Of a stretch of 64,000 nt of DNA, positions 44,551 through 56,149 are shown piece after piece. Origin of the DNA: Hemicordylus capensis. Its lineage: Eukaryota; Chordata; Lepidosauria; Squamata; Cordylidae. Each line of letters opens with the position of its first letter. The first letter of the stretch is position 1. The position numbers and the translations under genes are program-made. The stretch spans positions 148,652,001-148,716,000 of the forward strand of contig NC_069659.1 of the NCBI RefSeq assembly GCF_027244095.1. Reading direction: 5' to 3'. Below the pieces are notes generated by a model. That model was not told where the DNA came from and did not search any database. It saw nothing but the letters and a program-made list of their open reading frames with translations.

Positions 44551-44870
44551 ACTTGAGGATGATACCGTACTTCAATATAGCATGTTCATATTGATCCGGG
44601 ACCTAAATGCACTATAAAATGAAATTTTATATAGAAAGAAGGCACTAATAGTTCTGATCAGAATATAGTTATTTCAAACAATTATCTTATAGTGCAGTCA
44701 TCTGCAACCTAACTTGCTATGTCACACAAGGTTCACAGCTGATGAAATGTCTTTAATTCTGTCACTACTACTGCTACTACTACTACCACTACCACTACCT
44801 TTTAATCAAAAGTGCAAAAATGGTTTACATAGAAAAACAAATAATAAATAAAATGGCTCCCTGTCCCAAA
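44551..44870 (+). terminator. GGACT: GGACT 3'UTR and candidate polyadenylation signals
   Basis: After the TGA the first canonical AATAAA hexamers are at 44843-44848 and 44847-44852. They fall in a diverged L2 element read antisense. Earlier there are only weak variants such as AATATA. The true cleavage site is not known. Confidence 0.4.
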
Positions 44871-45030
44871 AGGACAATCTAAAAGGAAATACAAGGTGGA
44901 CACCAGCAACAGCCACACTGCAGTGGTGATGTGCTGGGGTTGCTCTCCCTCTGCTAAATTTAAAAGAATCACCACTTTAAAAAGTGCCTCTTTGCTCACT
45001 TAGCAGAAACATCACAATCTTTCTTGATTT
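44795..45030 (-). mobile_element. L2-type LINE 3' end (diverged)
   Basis: Same arrangement as the copy at 45831: ATAATAAATAAAATGGCTCC, CTGTCC...GACAATCTAAAA, CACCAGCAACAG, then AAAGTGCCTCTTTGC. Minus strand. Older than its neighbour. Confidence 0.6.
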
Positions 45031-45317
45031 AAAACTTCATCAAGAAAGTGCATTTTTGCAAGGCAAATAGGAAGTGTTGCAGCATTTTTTTGCAGTGCAT
45101 TGGGGGAGGAAAGATCTCTGGTTCACTTTAAACTTCTATCAGTACTGCACAACCTTCACATAAGCCAGAAAATGGCTCTTGGAAGAAATCCATTAATCAA
45201 GCATGGTGAAACAAATGAGCTCACTAAGGGAACTCAGCCAGTAAAGAGATGCCCACAGTGAAACTTAGGAGTCCAGTCCTAAGGGTTTCAAACTCTGCAA
45301 AGCAGCCAGGATGATTT

Positions 45318-45832
45318 ATTAATAATAATAAGAAGAAGAAGAAGATGCAAAAATATTATGGGACTTCCAACTACAAACAGACAAACATCTGCCACACAAT
45401 ACACCAGATATAACTGTAGTCGAGAAGAAAGAAAAACAAGTTAAAATGATCGACATAGCAATACCAGGGGATAGCAGAATAGAAGAAAAAGAAATAGAAA
45501 AAATCAAAAAATACAAAGATCTACAAATTGAAATTGAAAGGCTGTGGCAGAAAAAGACCAAAATAATCCCAGTGGTAATTGGCGCCCTGGGTGCAGTTCC
45601 AAAAGACCTTGAAGAGCACCTCAACACCATAGGGGCTACAGAAATCACCATCAGCCATTTACAAAAAGCAATTTTACTGGGAACAGCCTATATTTTGCGA
45701 AAATATCTATAATAACCAACAGTATTGATGATAAAATTCAGCCATCCCAGGTCCTTGGGAAGGACTCGATGTCTGGATAAAACAAACCAGTCAATAACAC
45801 CTGTCTGACTGTGTAAACAAGAAATAATAATT
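45318..45832 (+). mobile_element. R4-like LINE, endonuclease end and 3'UTR
   Basis: The open frame reads GLRDFQLQT-like lead sequence, then DIAIPGDSRIEEKEIEKIKK, LQIEIERLWQKKTKIIPVVI, GALGAVPKDLEEHLNTIG and ILLGTAYILRKYL, then a stop at 45712. The 3'UTR (CAGCCATCCCAGGTCCTTGG ... CACCTGTCTGACTGTGTAAA) follows. (AAT)n/(AAG)n precedes it and AATAATAA follows it. This copy is less decayed than the 6.5-10.3 kb one. Confidence 0.85.
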
Positions 45833-46150
45833 CAATTTCTATACCGCCCTTCCAAAAATGGCTCAGGGAAATAATAAATACAGAGAAAGAAAGAATAAAT
45901 AAGATGGCTCCCTGACCCCAAAGGGCTCACATTCTAAAAAGAAACATAAGACACATACCAGCAACAGTCACTGGAAGTACTGTGCTGGGGGTGGACAGGG
46001 CCAGTTACTCTCCCCCTGCTAAATAAAGAGAATCACCATGTTAGAAAGGTGCCTCTTTGCCAAGCTAGCAGGGGATGGGCTAGCTGGTCAGTGCTCTAGC
46101 CTTTCATGATTTGTGCTGGTGATCTAAGCACGAAATAGCAACTTGGGTTG
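45831..46150 (-). mobile_element. L2-type LINE 3' end
   Basis: On the minus strand it ends GGCGGTATAGAAATTG, with the upstream 3'UTR segments GTGAGCCCTTTGGGGTCAGG and GGGAGAGTAACTGGCCCTG. It adjoins the R4 copy without spacer. Confidence 0.7.
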
Positions 46151-47690
46151 ATGCTACTTGGCTGGCATGAGCCACAGCCACCACGTTATACTGGGGTGTG
46201 TGTGTGTAGTGCTAGTATTGTTAAGATGAGGAGCTTCCACGCCAACATTCTACCATTATAAGCCCTGAACATTCAATTGGTCTAAAATCATCTCTCAAAT
46301 CTGCCTGGCTGTTTGCAGACATCAGCTAGACGACAAGAGACACCACCCCTCCAAATTAGGTACAGATCTGTTGAAAAATGCCCGAGATAGAGCAGTTTAA
46401 ATATCAATGCCTAAAAAAGTGGGATTTAAGTGTTGGCTACCTTTTTTGCCACCAGATTAACATATCTTATACTATCTAGAGATAGAGATATCTGTCCATG
46501 GATATAGATATATATGTTGAAACATAATCCTTAGTGCAAAGGAGGGGGAAGGGAAATACTGTACCCATTCCCCCTGCCCATACACAGAGGGGCTTCTCGT
46601 TTCTCCCTCAGCTGAGATGGTGGTGAGGTGGCAGGGGCCTTGAGGGCAGCAGACAAAGAGAGGTAAGGTGACAATGGGACTTAGGAGATAAGGCAAGGTG
46701 GCGCAGTGGCAAACCGTCTTTGAATATGAACTTTTTACATCAGGGATATACTGCCTAGGACTATGGAGGTTTCACTTACCCAGCTTGCGTACAAGCTACT
46801 GTTAGACTTTCCTTTCCCACCATGCCCAAGCAGTGTTTTTTTTTTTTTTTTAAGTCTGCTGATCCAGTCATTTTTTAAAAAAACCCGCTTTGGTTTAAGA
46901 TTACTTCATTTTTTACTTGTGCTCTAAAAAGCATTAAAATTGCAAGTTAAGGTTCCCATCTTAACCTCTGTGCTAGGGATGTGCACAGCAGCAGTTCAGC
47001 GCTCCACATTATTCACTAGTATGAGTTGGGGCTACTTGTGAATAAGGAGATACAGTCTACCCACATAGCGTGTGGTTCACTGGTGAATTTTGCAAGCAAG
47101 ATTTAGGTCTACTCCCAAGCAAGCATACAAGGTTTTCTCAGGAGTAAGGTTATGGGTAACTTGTAAGGGTGAGGTTGACTCATGAGTAAAAGCAGCGTGA
47201 TATAGGAGACTACCAAATCTTGGCTGCTTATGTGGCTCTGATGTTGATGGGACACCTTCAACTTGAATTTGCTGCACTTTTTAGAGCAGAAGTAAAAACA
47301 AAAAGCTCTGACTAAATATGGCAGAGAAGCACTGGAGAGAGTTGTGGAGGGCTGGGGGAGATTGTAGTGCTTGCTCACCAACATGCAGTCCAAGTGCTGT
47401 CATGGAGCCCCCCCCCCCCCCCCCGCAAACTTCCTTCTTCCTGGGGCCTTTTTCCTTTTAGTTAGGTTTCAGGTTAGTGGTTTGTAGGGTATTTTCTCTG
47501 CATGTTTTTTTTTTAAAAAATGATCCATTATTTCTTTTTAAATGTTTTAGAACCCGAGTGTGCCCCTTGCTAATTACCCACGTACAAAGCAAAGAAGAGC
47601 AGTTCTTGATACTAATTTGGCACACACTCTGGTCCTCTTCTATTCTTGTAACATGGTAGTCATTTGTCTTGTTAGCTTATTACATACAGC

Positions 47691-47780
47691 AGGGGTTCCC
47701 AACCTTTTTGAACAAGTGTACTATTTAATTTGTGTATGTCTGCCACAAATCTTCAGCTCAGGTACCCCATAGTGATTGTG
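47691..47780. mobile_element. hAT (Charlie-like) end fragment
   Basis: It begins CAGGGGTTCCCAACCTTTTT, typical of hAT terminal repeats, and soon runs into unrelated sequence. Fragment only. Confidence 0.35.
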
Positions 47781-47807
47781 TACGTGTGTGTGTGTGTGTG
47801 TGTGTGC
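47779..47807 (+). repeat. (GT)n microsatellite
   Basis: About twelve GT units followed by a short GCATGCACAC stretch. Confidence 0.95.
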
Positions 47808-48734
47808 ATGCACACATGCAAATTTAAACGCTACAGTTCCAAGATAGGCTACTCCAGTCACTGGCTTACATCCAGACTAAGTTACTCAGGAGTATTCCCA
47901 TTAAAACCAATGGGACAAATTTACTTATTCTATTAATTTCAATGAGTGTAGAAAGTGCTAATTTTCTGGAGCCTGTCATGAGTACCTTAAGCTTCAGCAC
48001 ATAGCCAGCCAATCAGGAGCAGAAAAAGAGGGTCTTTGCCTTCTGCAGTGGACACATCCTTGAGGACACATTGGCTTCATTCCGGCAATATTTGCATAAG
48101 GAACAAATAGTGTGGCTTCAGCATGGGGAAGCAGGAGGACTCCCGAGTACCCCCGAGAGTCTCTCAAGTACCTCTAGGAGTACTAGTACATACTGTGCCT
48201 ATACAAAGTCAGATCAGTAAAATCAGACATGGTCTGATTTTACCAGAATACAAGGGGTTTGGAGAGAGTCCGAACCCAAACAAGTGCCCCAGTTCAGGCC
48301 GGATTTTTACGACCCGAAAAAATTGGAGTGGTGAGAAGGTGGGGTTTTGTTTTGTGTTTTGAGATCATGGCTGCAGGGGAAAACCCCATCTTCTGTGCCC
48401 ACCTGTCCATATCTCATCATTTTAAAAAAAGGTTTTTTAGTGCCCCCCTCCCCCTTTTTTTTTAACTTGCAAGCAGCCCACCAGATATTTCCAAGTTTCT
48501 TCTGTGATTTTCTGGTATGAGGTAACTTTCCAATAGACTCTCTGATGTTGCCTCACTTCCCCTGTGACTCTCTAGTGTTGTGTTACTTTTCTTGTGAGTT
48601 CACAGTGAATATCCATGGTTACTTCCTCTCCCCCCCTCCCCGGTTGTCCCGACTCTAACCTGATCCTGACTCCAAACTCAATTCTGACCCCGACTTTCGG
48701 GGGGGGGGGGGTTGTTCCAAAGGATCCCAAACAA

Positions 48735-48842
48735 CTGCCTGTAGACTCACAGTGGCATCTGGTGGGCCACTGTGTACAACTGGATGCTGGACTAGATGGG
48801 CCATGGGCCTGATCCATCAGGGCTGTTCTTACGTTCTTAACT
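48735..48842 (+). mobile_element. CR1-type LINE 3' end
   Basis: GGTGGGCCACTGTGTACAAC, then GATGCTGGACTAGATGGGCC and GGGCCTGATCCATCAGGGC, ending TTCTTACGTTCTTA. It is the same terminus as the copies at 15.4 and 37.4 kb. Confidence 0.78.
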
Positions 48843-50499
48843 GACATTTGTCGAGTCGTAAAAGGTCAGGTAGGACCTGACTCAGAGTACATTGCATATT
48901 CAGCAGTTATTTGCATTATATTGCTATTCATCCATTGTTTTGCTTTTCTTAAAATTTCCAAATAATAATAAGCCTTTAACAGGGATTATTTTAATTGTAT
49001 AGGGACAAAAATATCATTTTGACAATGTGAAGTTTGTTGATGATTGGGTGGTATTTTACAAGACAATTTGTAAAATATTTTTAAAATGTATGTTGCTGTT
49101 ACTAAAAAGATCATGTTTATTTTATGTTATAGTAGGCTATAATGAAACTTTTGGCAGAGTAGTTAACTCTGGAGCTTGTTGCAGTACAGCTGCCTGATAC
49201 ACAATACTAGATTCTCAAGAGCTTATGACAGTGTTATACACCAATAAATATTCTATTAAAGGTATCAAGGCAGCATTTGGATGTTTTTTCTCCCCTAACC
49301 GGCCCCCCTGCTCGACTTTGTTAAAATAATAAAAAGAAAGGATGAGTAGGAAACAGGTATGCCCCCCTTCCATCCTCTGGAATCTGTTGTGTGAAGTGAC
49401 TGTTTTGTAAAAGGTTATGCTGGCATTGGGCCAAAATAAACAAATACATACATGCTTTGTAAAAGGCAAGCCCTGTAGAAGTTCAACTGTATTCTTAAGG
49501 CCATGTGAGATTTTGGTAATGGGTGAATCTTACATTTGTATTTTGATCTTGATGGGATGCAGAATGAGATGGCATGTGCCAGCTGGTCTCCCAGTGGCTG
49601 ACATACCATGCAGCCTATCACGCACATTTAGTGCACCACAGGGGCTGCAGTGTCTTCATAATGGCAGTTGCAAAAGCACACACTTGTGCAAATGCTGAAA
49701 CTGTGCAAGGAAGTTATATGATTGTACGGCCATTGGCTATTATTTCCAATAGTTGTGCTCAGGGCCATCCTTAGGGTGGAGCAATCACCCTGAGCCCCAC
49801 GCGGGAACAGGCTCCATGCTGGTTCTTACCAGAACCGCTTTTTTAAATACACAGTGATCACAGTTCAATAGCAAACAAACCTTTCCTTTTGTCATTTTCT
49901 TTTTTCAATCAGTATTAAATACTGCACGCTTTTGAGATACCCAAACTTCTTCCTTAGGCTATATGTTAAGAGGGTCTAGGCCTATTATTTTGCCCAGGCC
50001 ATCCCTGATTGCAGATTATTCAGTCTTAAGCGTATTAACTATTCAGTCAGATCTACTCATGCAGCAGAATGAGGTGCCAGAATCCTGAGGCTGTACCACT
50101 TCAGATTGCAGAAGATGATATAGGCTGACAGGAGGCGTAGCCTATCGTCCCTGTAACAGTTTGCCTCATAGTTGCTGTGGACTCAGAAGCAGCCCTTGCA
50201 CTGTTCTGAACAAGCATTTGTGCAAGGAGCACTATCACATCTGTGGTGTGGAGCATTATGCAGACCGTATAGGCTGCAGCCCATGTTTTTGAAAGCTCTG
50301 CCACATATATGAAAACTCCCTGCTGTTAGTTTTCTTCTTGCAGGGAATATTTATTTAGGAAACATTCAAAAGCAGTATCCTGTGCTTACAGTCTGATCTG
50401 GTACAATCTATTCTCCTACATCATTCTGCCACACACACAGATCCAGCCTTAAATTAAAGTATCATCATTGTGAAGAGTGTGAATAACACAGACATAGTT

Positions 50500-50817
50500 C
50501 TTATGCCAAAATGTTTAGTTTTATTTAATTTTTTGTTCGATACCAGTAGAACTGTAGAAGTGAAGTACAAATCTCATATGTACAGATATTTATAAAGAAG
50601 AGAAATCTGAGATCCAGAGACAATTTTAATGTAAGCCTGTTCAGGCTAAACCTTAGGGCCCCATAGCCTCTTGTGCAATATAGATTGTTTAAAAAAAACA
50701 AACCCAAACACAGCGGCATTTGAGTTCACACAGTTCCCTTGCTAGGTTAACATCCATTTGAAATTGTGATGGAGATACCAGGTGCTAGTCCAATTGTGAG
50801 ATGTGACAGAAATGGTT
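50500..50817 (-). terminator. PCCA: PCCA 3'UTR and polyadenylation signals
   Basis: Minus-strand AATAAA at 50520-50525 lies about 295 bases after the stop codon, and an ATTAAA lies at 50625-50630. A short 3'UTR is therefore likely. There is no repeat inside it. Confidence 0.55.
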
Positions 50818-50886
50818 TCATTCCAATTCCACAAGCAGATCTCCTTCCCCCACAGTCTCACCAGCTTTACAGTGCACGGCTTTCAC
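50818..50886 (-). CDS. PCCA: PCCA terminal coding exon
   Basis: 69 nt after a gtgttgcag acceptor. It encodes the 22 residues from [10 protein letters not shown] to the C-terminal LVELE, then TGA at 50820-50818. Confidence 0.95.
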   Translation of the reverse strand: MKAVHCKAGETVGEGDLLVELE

Positions 50887-53820
50887 CTGCAACACAAAGG
50901 AAGAAATAATCAAATTGTTTCTGAGAACAGGGCTGCCCAACCTTTTTAAAAATAGCAGCTGGCTGTACCATACAAAGAGAATAAATGGTAGATTTTTATT
51001 TACAAGACCTATGAACACATGAAATGACTCAAATCCAAAAACATCTTTAGGAATGTAATCAAGCATATTGTCCAAGTTTCTGTGCTGTGCTTTCATTCCT
51101 ATCCAAAATACTGAAGGAAGGCTTGCTTTTTAATGTCTTTTAAAAAAATAGACCTTTATATGTAGCTGTTTAAAGTGGGAAATTGAAGCAGCAACAACAA
51201 CAAAAAACTTTTGGTACACAGTTTGCCAATCTAATAAAACTTTATTTTTACTTGGAGCCTTAAGAGCAGTGGCATGGGTGGTATTTTTTCACATTTCTAT
51301 TGCACTCTTCTTCCATGGAGCCCAGAGCAGTGTACATGGTTGTGTTTCTCCTCACAACAAACCTGTGAGGTTGGTTAGGTTGAGAGAGAAGTGACTGGCC
51401 CAGAGTCACCTAGTGAGTTTCATGCTGGGGTTGTTCCGTATTATCATTTCCGCTTTAAATCATTTTGGATGTCATGTTCAGAAATGTGACACACAGAGAG
51501 AAGTAAGTTCTGGATTGAACAGAAATTCATGTCTCACTCACCTCCAGGTTGGATTATTGTGATGCATCCTGTCTGGGGCTACCCATAAGGACAGTTTGGA
51601 AAGAATGTGGCCATCAAACCTTACACTGTTCTATGATTGCTTATCTGTACTGTAAGCTTTTAAGGGTGCTTTTGCATTTTCCGACATACTTTTTCTTTGC
51701 AACTAGGAAACTACAATTTTTTAAGTGTGCCGCCCCAACATTATTCGAGATGCTTTTTGAAGTATTCTTGTAAATTACTGAGTATTATTACCTGTAACTA
51801 AAAGCTGAGAAAGCCTCAGATGGAAGTAGTCTGTAGTATTTGAATAAAATTCTTTTTGTTCTTTACTTTTACAAGCCTCTCTGAGAGGGTTTTTAACTAG
51901 GGAGAAAGTGGGGGCTGAAAGAGGTTTTTACTTTGGTGCAAACACACCTCAGGCAGTCAACAGCTATCAGTTTTCTCACCGCGTGTAGGTTTGCACATGG
52001 AAGATTTTTGTACGTTTCCAATAGCAAAAGAAAGAGTCTCCCTGGGATTCCATTCCAAGCCCAGGGGGGGAGGGGGTTAAACTCTCGATAAGCGGGTGCT
52101 GGTGGCAGCCGTTTGAACCTACCAAAAGTTACAGAAAAGTTTTAGGAGAAGCCTTGCCAGAAAGCTCAGAAGGGATGATTCACCATTTTCCTTCCCATGA
52201 GTTTGCTCTGAGACAAAGGCTTTAATCCGCTACAAACGTACATACTTTTTCACAGCAACCCTGGTCCTGGAAATGCAAACAATGCAAACAAAAATTGATA
52301 CGAACATGTCACCTGCCTGTAAGGGCTGTTCTTTGGACAGTCATCTGTGCAGACCCACATAAATGTGGTCACCTACATGTGAGACTAAGCATCGGACTAC
52401 ACAGAGACTATGAAGGTCAAAGTAATTCATTATAAAACATCCCTTTCTGGAAAAGCAGAGGTCATACTTTTAAGTACTTTGCAGCGTCTAAAGAACCATG
52501 TTCCTGCCTCTGCCATTTTCAGAAACTAGAGGAGAAAGAAACAGAAGGAATTGTGGAGGAGGACGGGAGTGGTGAGTGTAGCTAATCACTGCCACACTTC
52601 CTTCAGCTTTCTTCCTCTCTAGCTTTTGAAAATAGTCAGAAGGAAAAGTAGGAAGAGAGGAGATTCATGTTGCTGCCAGGTTAGGCATTGGAGGGGAAGG
52701 GAGAAGCTGGAGGAGAACAAGCAGCACACCGTGCACCACCAAAATATGGAGTGTGAGGCTGGGGCAAGAAACTTGCTATGCCACCGCAGACAGTGGAGGG
52801 TGGGCTTGGGCTAGCTCTGCTGGAGGCATGTTGACAAACCACTTTGAAAAACTTGCCACTGAGAAGGGCAAGGGAGCTGCTACTCACAAACAATTCAAAA
52901 GAAATCCTGCTTAGATGTAAACTTGGAATTATGTATTGCCCAAATATTTTATTTATTTTTATTTTTAAAAATTTATATTCTTCCTCTCTTAACAAGCAAC
53001 ACATAGCGGCTTACAGAAAACAGATCAAACAAAACAGAACAACTGCAGAACTTCAGTCTAATAAAATACAAAGCATACATAGTGGCAAAATAAAACTAAG
53101 CAGCAAAACTTTAATAAATCAGCCAGATCTGAAAGTCTCTTTGAAACTCCAGGACTTGGCCACTGTCTGAAAGCAGAAAGTGTGGAGGGCACAAAATTGT
53201 GCCCCCACAGAAAAGGCTCTGCTTCTTGCAGAAATCCATAAGACTTCAATCAACAGAGAAATACAGAGAAGGACTTGAGATGCTGAACAGAGCATACTGG
53301 AGAAAACATATGAAGAAGGCGATCCAGTTCTGCATGTCTGATGTTGAAAGTTTAAAGTAAGTACATAAAATGAAAACCGCTGCACCAGGAATAAAAATAG
53401 ATATTACAAATGTATACTGTTCTAGAGTCATAATCCAACACAAGCACATTTGAACACAAATCTAAGCACACTGAACTCTGTGTTGGATTGTGACCTAAGC
53501 CCAAATTGGAGGGGAAGACTTGCAGCCAAGACAAATCCATTTTGAACAACGGATAAACGTTTATGTATCCAAAGCCTGGAGTGTTAGCACAGTTTCAGAA
53601 TGATACCATGCAGTCCAAAACTGATGCCAAAGTTAAAGATTTCTGAGGAATAATTACATCTATTTTTATCATTTATTTATTTTTTAAGCCTGTGATCAAC
53701 TTGACAACTACCATAAAGCTTCTAGTAGTATATTAGGCATACCTTGCCAGTTTTAGCGGCAACCAAACTGTTTTGCATTTTCATAGCTTCAATCACACAG
53801 ATCTCTTGACCTTCTGCAAC
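50818..53820 (-). CDS. PCCA: PCCA, propionyl-CoA carboxylase alpha, last two coding exons
   Basis: The biotin-carrying alpha subunit of mitochondrial propionyl-CoA carboxylase, which converts propionyl-CoA to methylmalonyl-CoA in the breakdown of Val, Ile, Met, Thr and odd-chain fatty acids. Only the end of the biotin carboxyl carrier domain is in the window: 53820-53743 and 50886-50818, spliced in phase 0. They encode [20 protein letters not shown] and AAKTGK, then [20 protein letters not shown] and LE, with a TGA stop. The biotinylated lysine is the K of AMKM (codon 53781-53779). The preceding exon (around the conserved PMPGVV segment) was not found up to 64000, as expected for the very large PCCA introns. 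Intact as far as seen. Confidence 0.95.
51285..51430 (-). mobile_element. MIR-like SINE fossil
   Basis: TCCTCACAACAAACCTGTGA, then GAGAAGTGACTGGCCCAGAG and TCACCTAGTGAGTTTCATG, the usual conserved body of MIR/CORE-type SINEs. Confidence 0.55.
51525..51625 (+). mobile_element. L2-type LINE ORF scrap
   Basis: Short coding remnant [18 protein letters not shown], matching the L2 motif LDYCNALYLGLP. Only about 100 bp remains. Confidence 0.6.
52945..53240 (-). mobile_element. L2-type LINE 3' end
   Basis: A minus-strand RAFSVGAQF-like remnant, and a 3' end TAAGCCGCTATGTGTTGC with an AT-rich tail. Diverged. Confidence 0.5.
53743..53820 (-). CDS. PCCA: PCCA penultimate coding exon (biotin site)
   Basis: 78 nt, 26 codons, between a tttttccag acceptor and a gtatgc donor on the minus strand. 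It holds EAMKM with the biotin-accepting Lys. Both borders are phase 0. Confidence 0.95.
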
Positions 53821-55139
53821 CTGGAAAAACAACAAAACAAAACAATGCTGTAAGTTCTTATAGCCTTGTTTAAAATTCAAGGAAAAGGTGCCAGTTAAGA
53901 ATATTTTGTTCTTGCAGAACTCTTAGAACCAATAGAATTTGCTTCTAAATGCATCTTCTATCCCATATTCCTTTCTGCTTTCTGATGCTAGGAAGCATCT
54001 TGTCAAAAAGCATCTTGTCAAGAATCTCAATTTCCATTTATGGTTCTAGTACTTATGGTTTTGAAAAAGAGCTTGAATTTGAATGCACAAGGCCTGGTGA
54101 AATTTCCAAAGCCAGAGGAACTCTTGAGGATTGTCAGTCATCAGAGTGCAGCTTTCAGTGTCACTTCATTGCCCTATTCCCATCATTAAGAGAAGGTGAA
54201 TTATATACACAAAATATAAGTCATTTGCATAATATATACAGGTCACAGAACTCAGCATTTCTTGGTACAAATCAGTTTGTTTTTTATTGTTTGTTTTTAG
54301 CACTAGTATATACATAGCATGGAAGCTAACTTGGGCTCATATAGTAGCTAAGAGAAAGGCACCAATTTGTGCCTATTAAAACAATCGTATGGAATCAAAA
54401 TATAACACTACTCCAGTCTTGTACTTATTCAGAGTAGCCCTTTAGCTTCCCATTTGCTGCCTGTATGATCTCTGCTAAAAGCTGTACACAACTTCAAGGA
54501 AGGCAGCAACCCAACATACAGCTCCATGGATTTCTAATGAAACTCCTCAAGAGCCAGATGCTGAGGGCAGGCATGGGTCTAATTTGTGCTGACAAGATAT
54601 TATGCCTGATAAACACACCATTTTGCAGGAAGTTGGGCATTTTGTTTCTGTAGAGAGAGATCATTTCTTCTGCAAAAGTCAAACATCACAATGTACAGAT
54701 AGTTTAAGCTCTGAATTTGGAAGAGATATACTAACTGCATTTTGAAACAGAAGCTATAGAGGATACAAATTATGCCGCCTTGCACTGAAGTAGTAAGATC
54801 CTGAGGAATGACAGGCATGACCTGTCACTTCCTTTGGAGATGTTATACTATTCCAGAATCAGTGACTGCAACAATTTGCGGTTCTGTCTATAAAAGTGCC
54901 TTGAAATACTGGGTATGGAATAAAACAATTATGAAGTTCTATTTTCAAGATTATACCACCCACTTATACAATTTTGTCACTGGAAGCACCATATTTTGTC
55001 GTTGGATGCATCAACGGATCTATTGCTTGAATAAATGTAGTTTTTATTCATCTTCCCTCCACCGCCTCTATATATAATTGTCTAAGATGTACCTGTTGCT
55101 AATCCTATGTGTGGCAGCTCTTGTGAGAATTTGCGAGGA

Positions 55140-55335
55140 GTTGCCGGGAAGGGCAGAGGAAAATGGCAGTGTACAGGCGTGCAGGCAGAGGGGAGAAAGA
55201 AAACAGTGACGGCGGATGGGGGAAGAAAACGGCCCCGTTGGGGGAGGGGAGCAATGGCGGTGACGGGGGGGGGCTAAGAATGGGGGCAGAGCTGAGAGGG
55301 AGGGGGGAAGGAAGGGGGAGAACTAGAGGCGCAGA
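55140..55335 (+). repeat. G-rich purine tract
   Basis: GC- and purine-rich stretch with runs of G (near 55265) and GGGAGG-type clusters, in otherwise AT-rich intron. Possible G-quadruplex former or part of an unidentified repeat. The frame inside is low complexity. Confidence 0.55.
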
Positions 55336-56149
55336 TGCTCTGCTCCCGGGACAGCTTGTAATATATATAAAGCTACTTGGGCCTTATTGACTGACTGACA
55401 TGAAACTCCCATGAAAGAAAGAAATATGCCATTTTCACAGTAGGTTCCAGACCTCACCCACACTACCAGAAAATTAAAAATCAACAAAATCTAAAACCCA
55501 TCAATTTCCAGGGAAAATGCAGAAAAACTGCCCCATTGGAAAAACTTGAGAAACGATGCCTTCTGAAAAACTTTGGCAGTTTTCCCGAGTACTTTTAGAA
55601 GCAGAAAGTTTGGATGTTCACAGAATGATGGAAGAAACAAACAAGCTATATTGTTTCAGTTTACTGCATTTCAATCTGTGTTGGGTTTCCATGAAAATCA
55701 TTTGAGACACTGAATGAGAGAGACGAACAACGATAAATTGTATTAATTTTCTTGGGTATTTCAATCTCCTAGAATTTGTATTTTCAAGGATTCCTGACAC
55801 CAATACATGCTCAAAACAAAGCAGCTCTTCTGGTCATCAACCAGCAAGGAGTGAAGGGGGAGTGCACGCTCATGTTGTGGTAGAGCAGGAATGCTTGCAA
55901 ACTGCAAGCCTTTTTATTATGCAAGCCCCCAAACTGTGAACCTTTTTATATATGTAAATCCCATCATGGATATATAAAATAATTTATGGAGGGAGGAAAC
56001 ACTGTCCATAAAGAAAACACTAATTGTGAGCTTAGTTAATAGTAAGATGTAAATCTAGAAAAAAGAACAAAACTTAGCCTGGATCTTTGTAAAAATCCTC
56101 TGATGTTAAGAGTTGTTTTACACATTAAGCAAAGAGAGATGGCAGCATT

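Larger units (their letters stand above)
46151..50500. other. GGACT-PCCA convergent intergenic region
   Basis: It holds short mononucleotide tracts (poly-T near 46840, poly-C near 47410, poly-G near 48705), a (GT)n run, a hAT-like end near 47691 and a CR1 3' end. No gene was recognised. In human the two genes nearly touch; here about 6 kb separates the GGACT stop from the PCCA 3'UTR. Confidence 0.55.
50887..53742 (-). other. PCCA: PCCA last intron
   Basis: Contains a MIR-like SINE, a small L2 piece on the plus strand and an L2 3' end on the minus strand. Nothing else was recognised. Confidence 0.75.
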
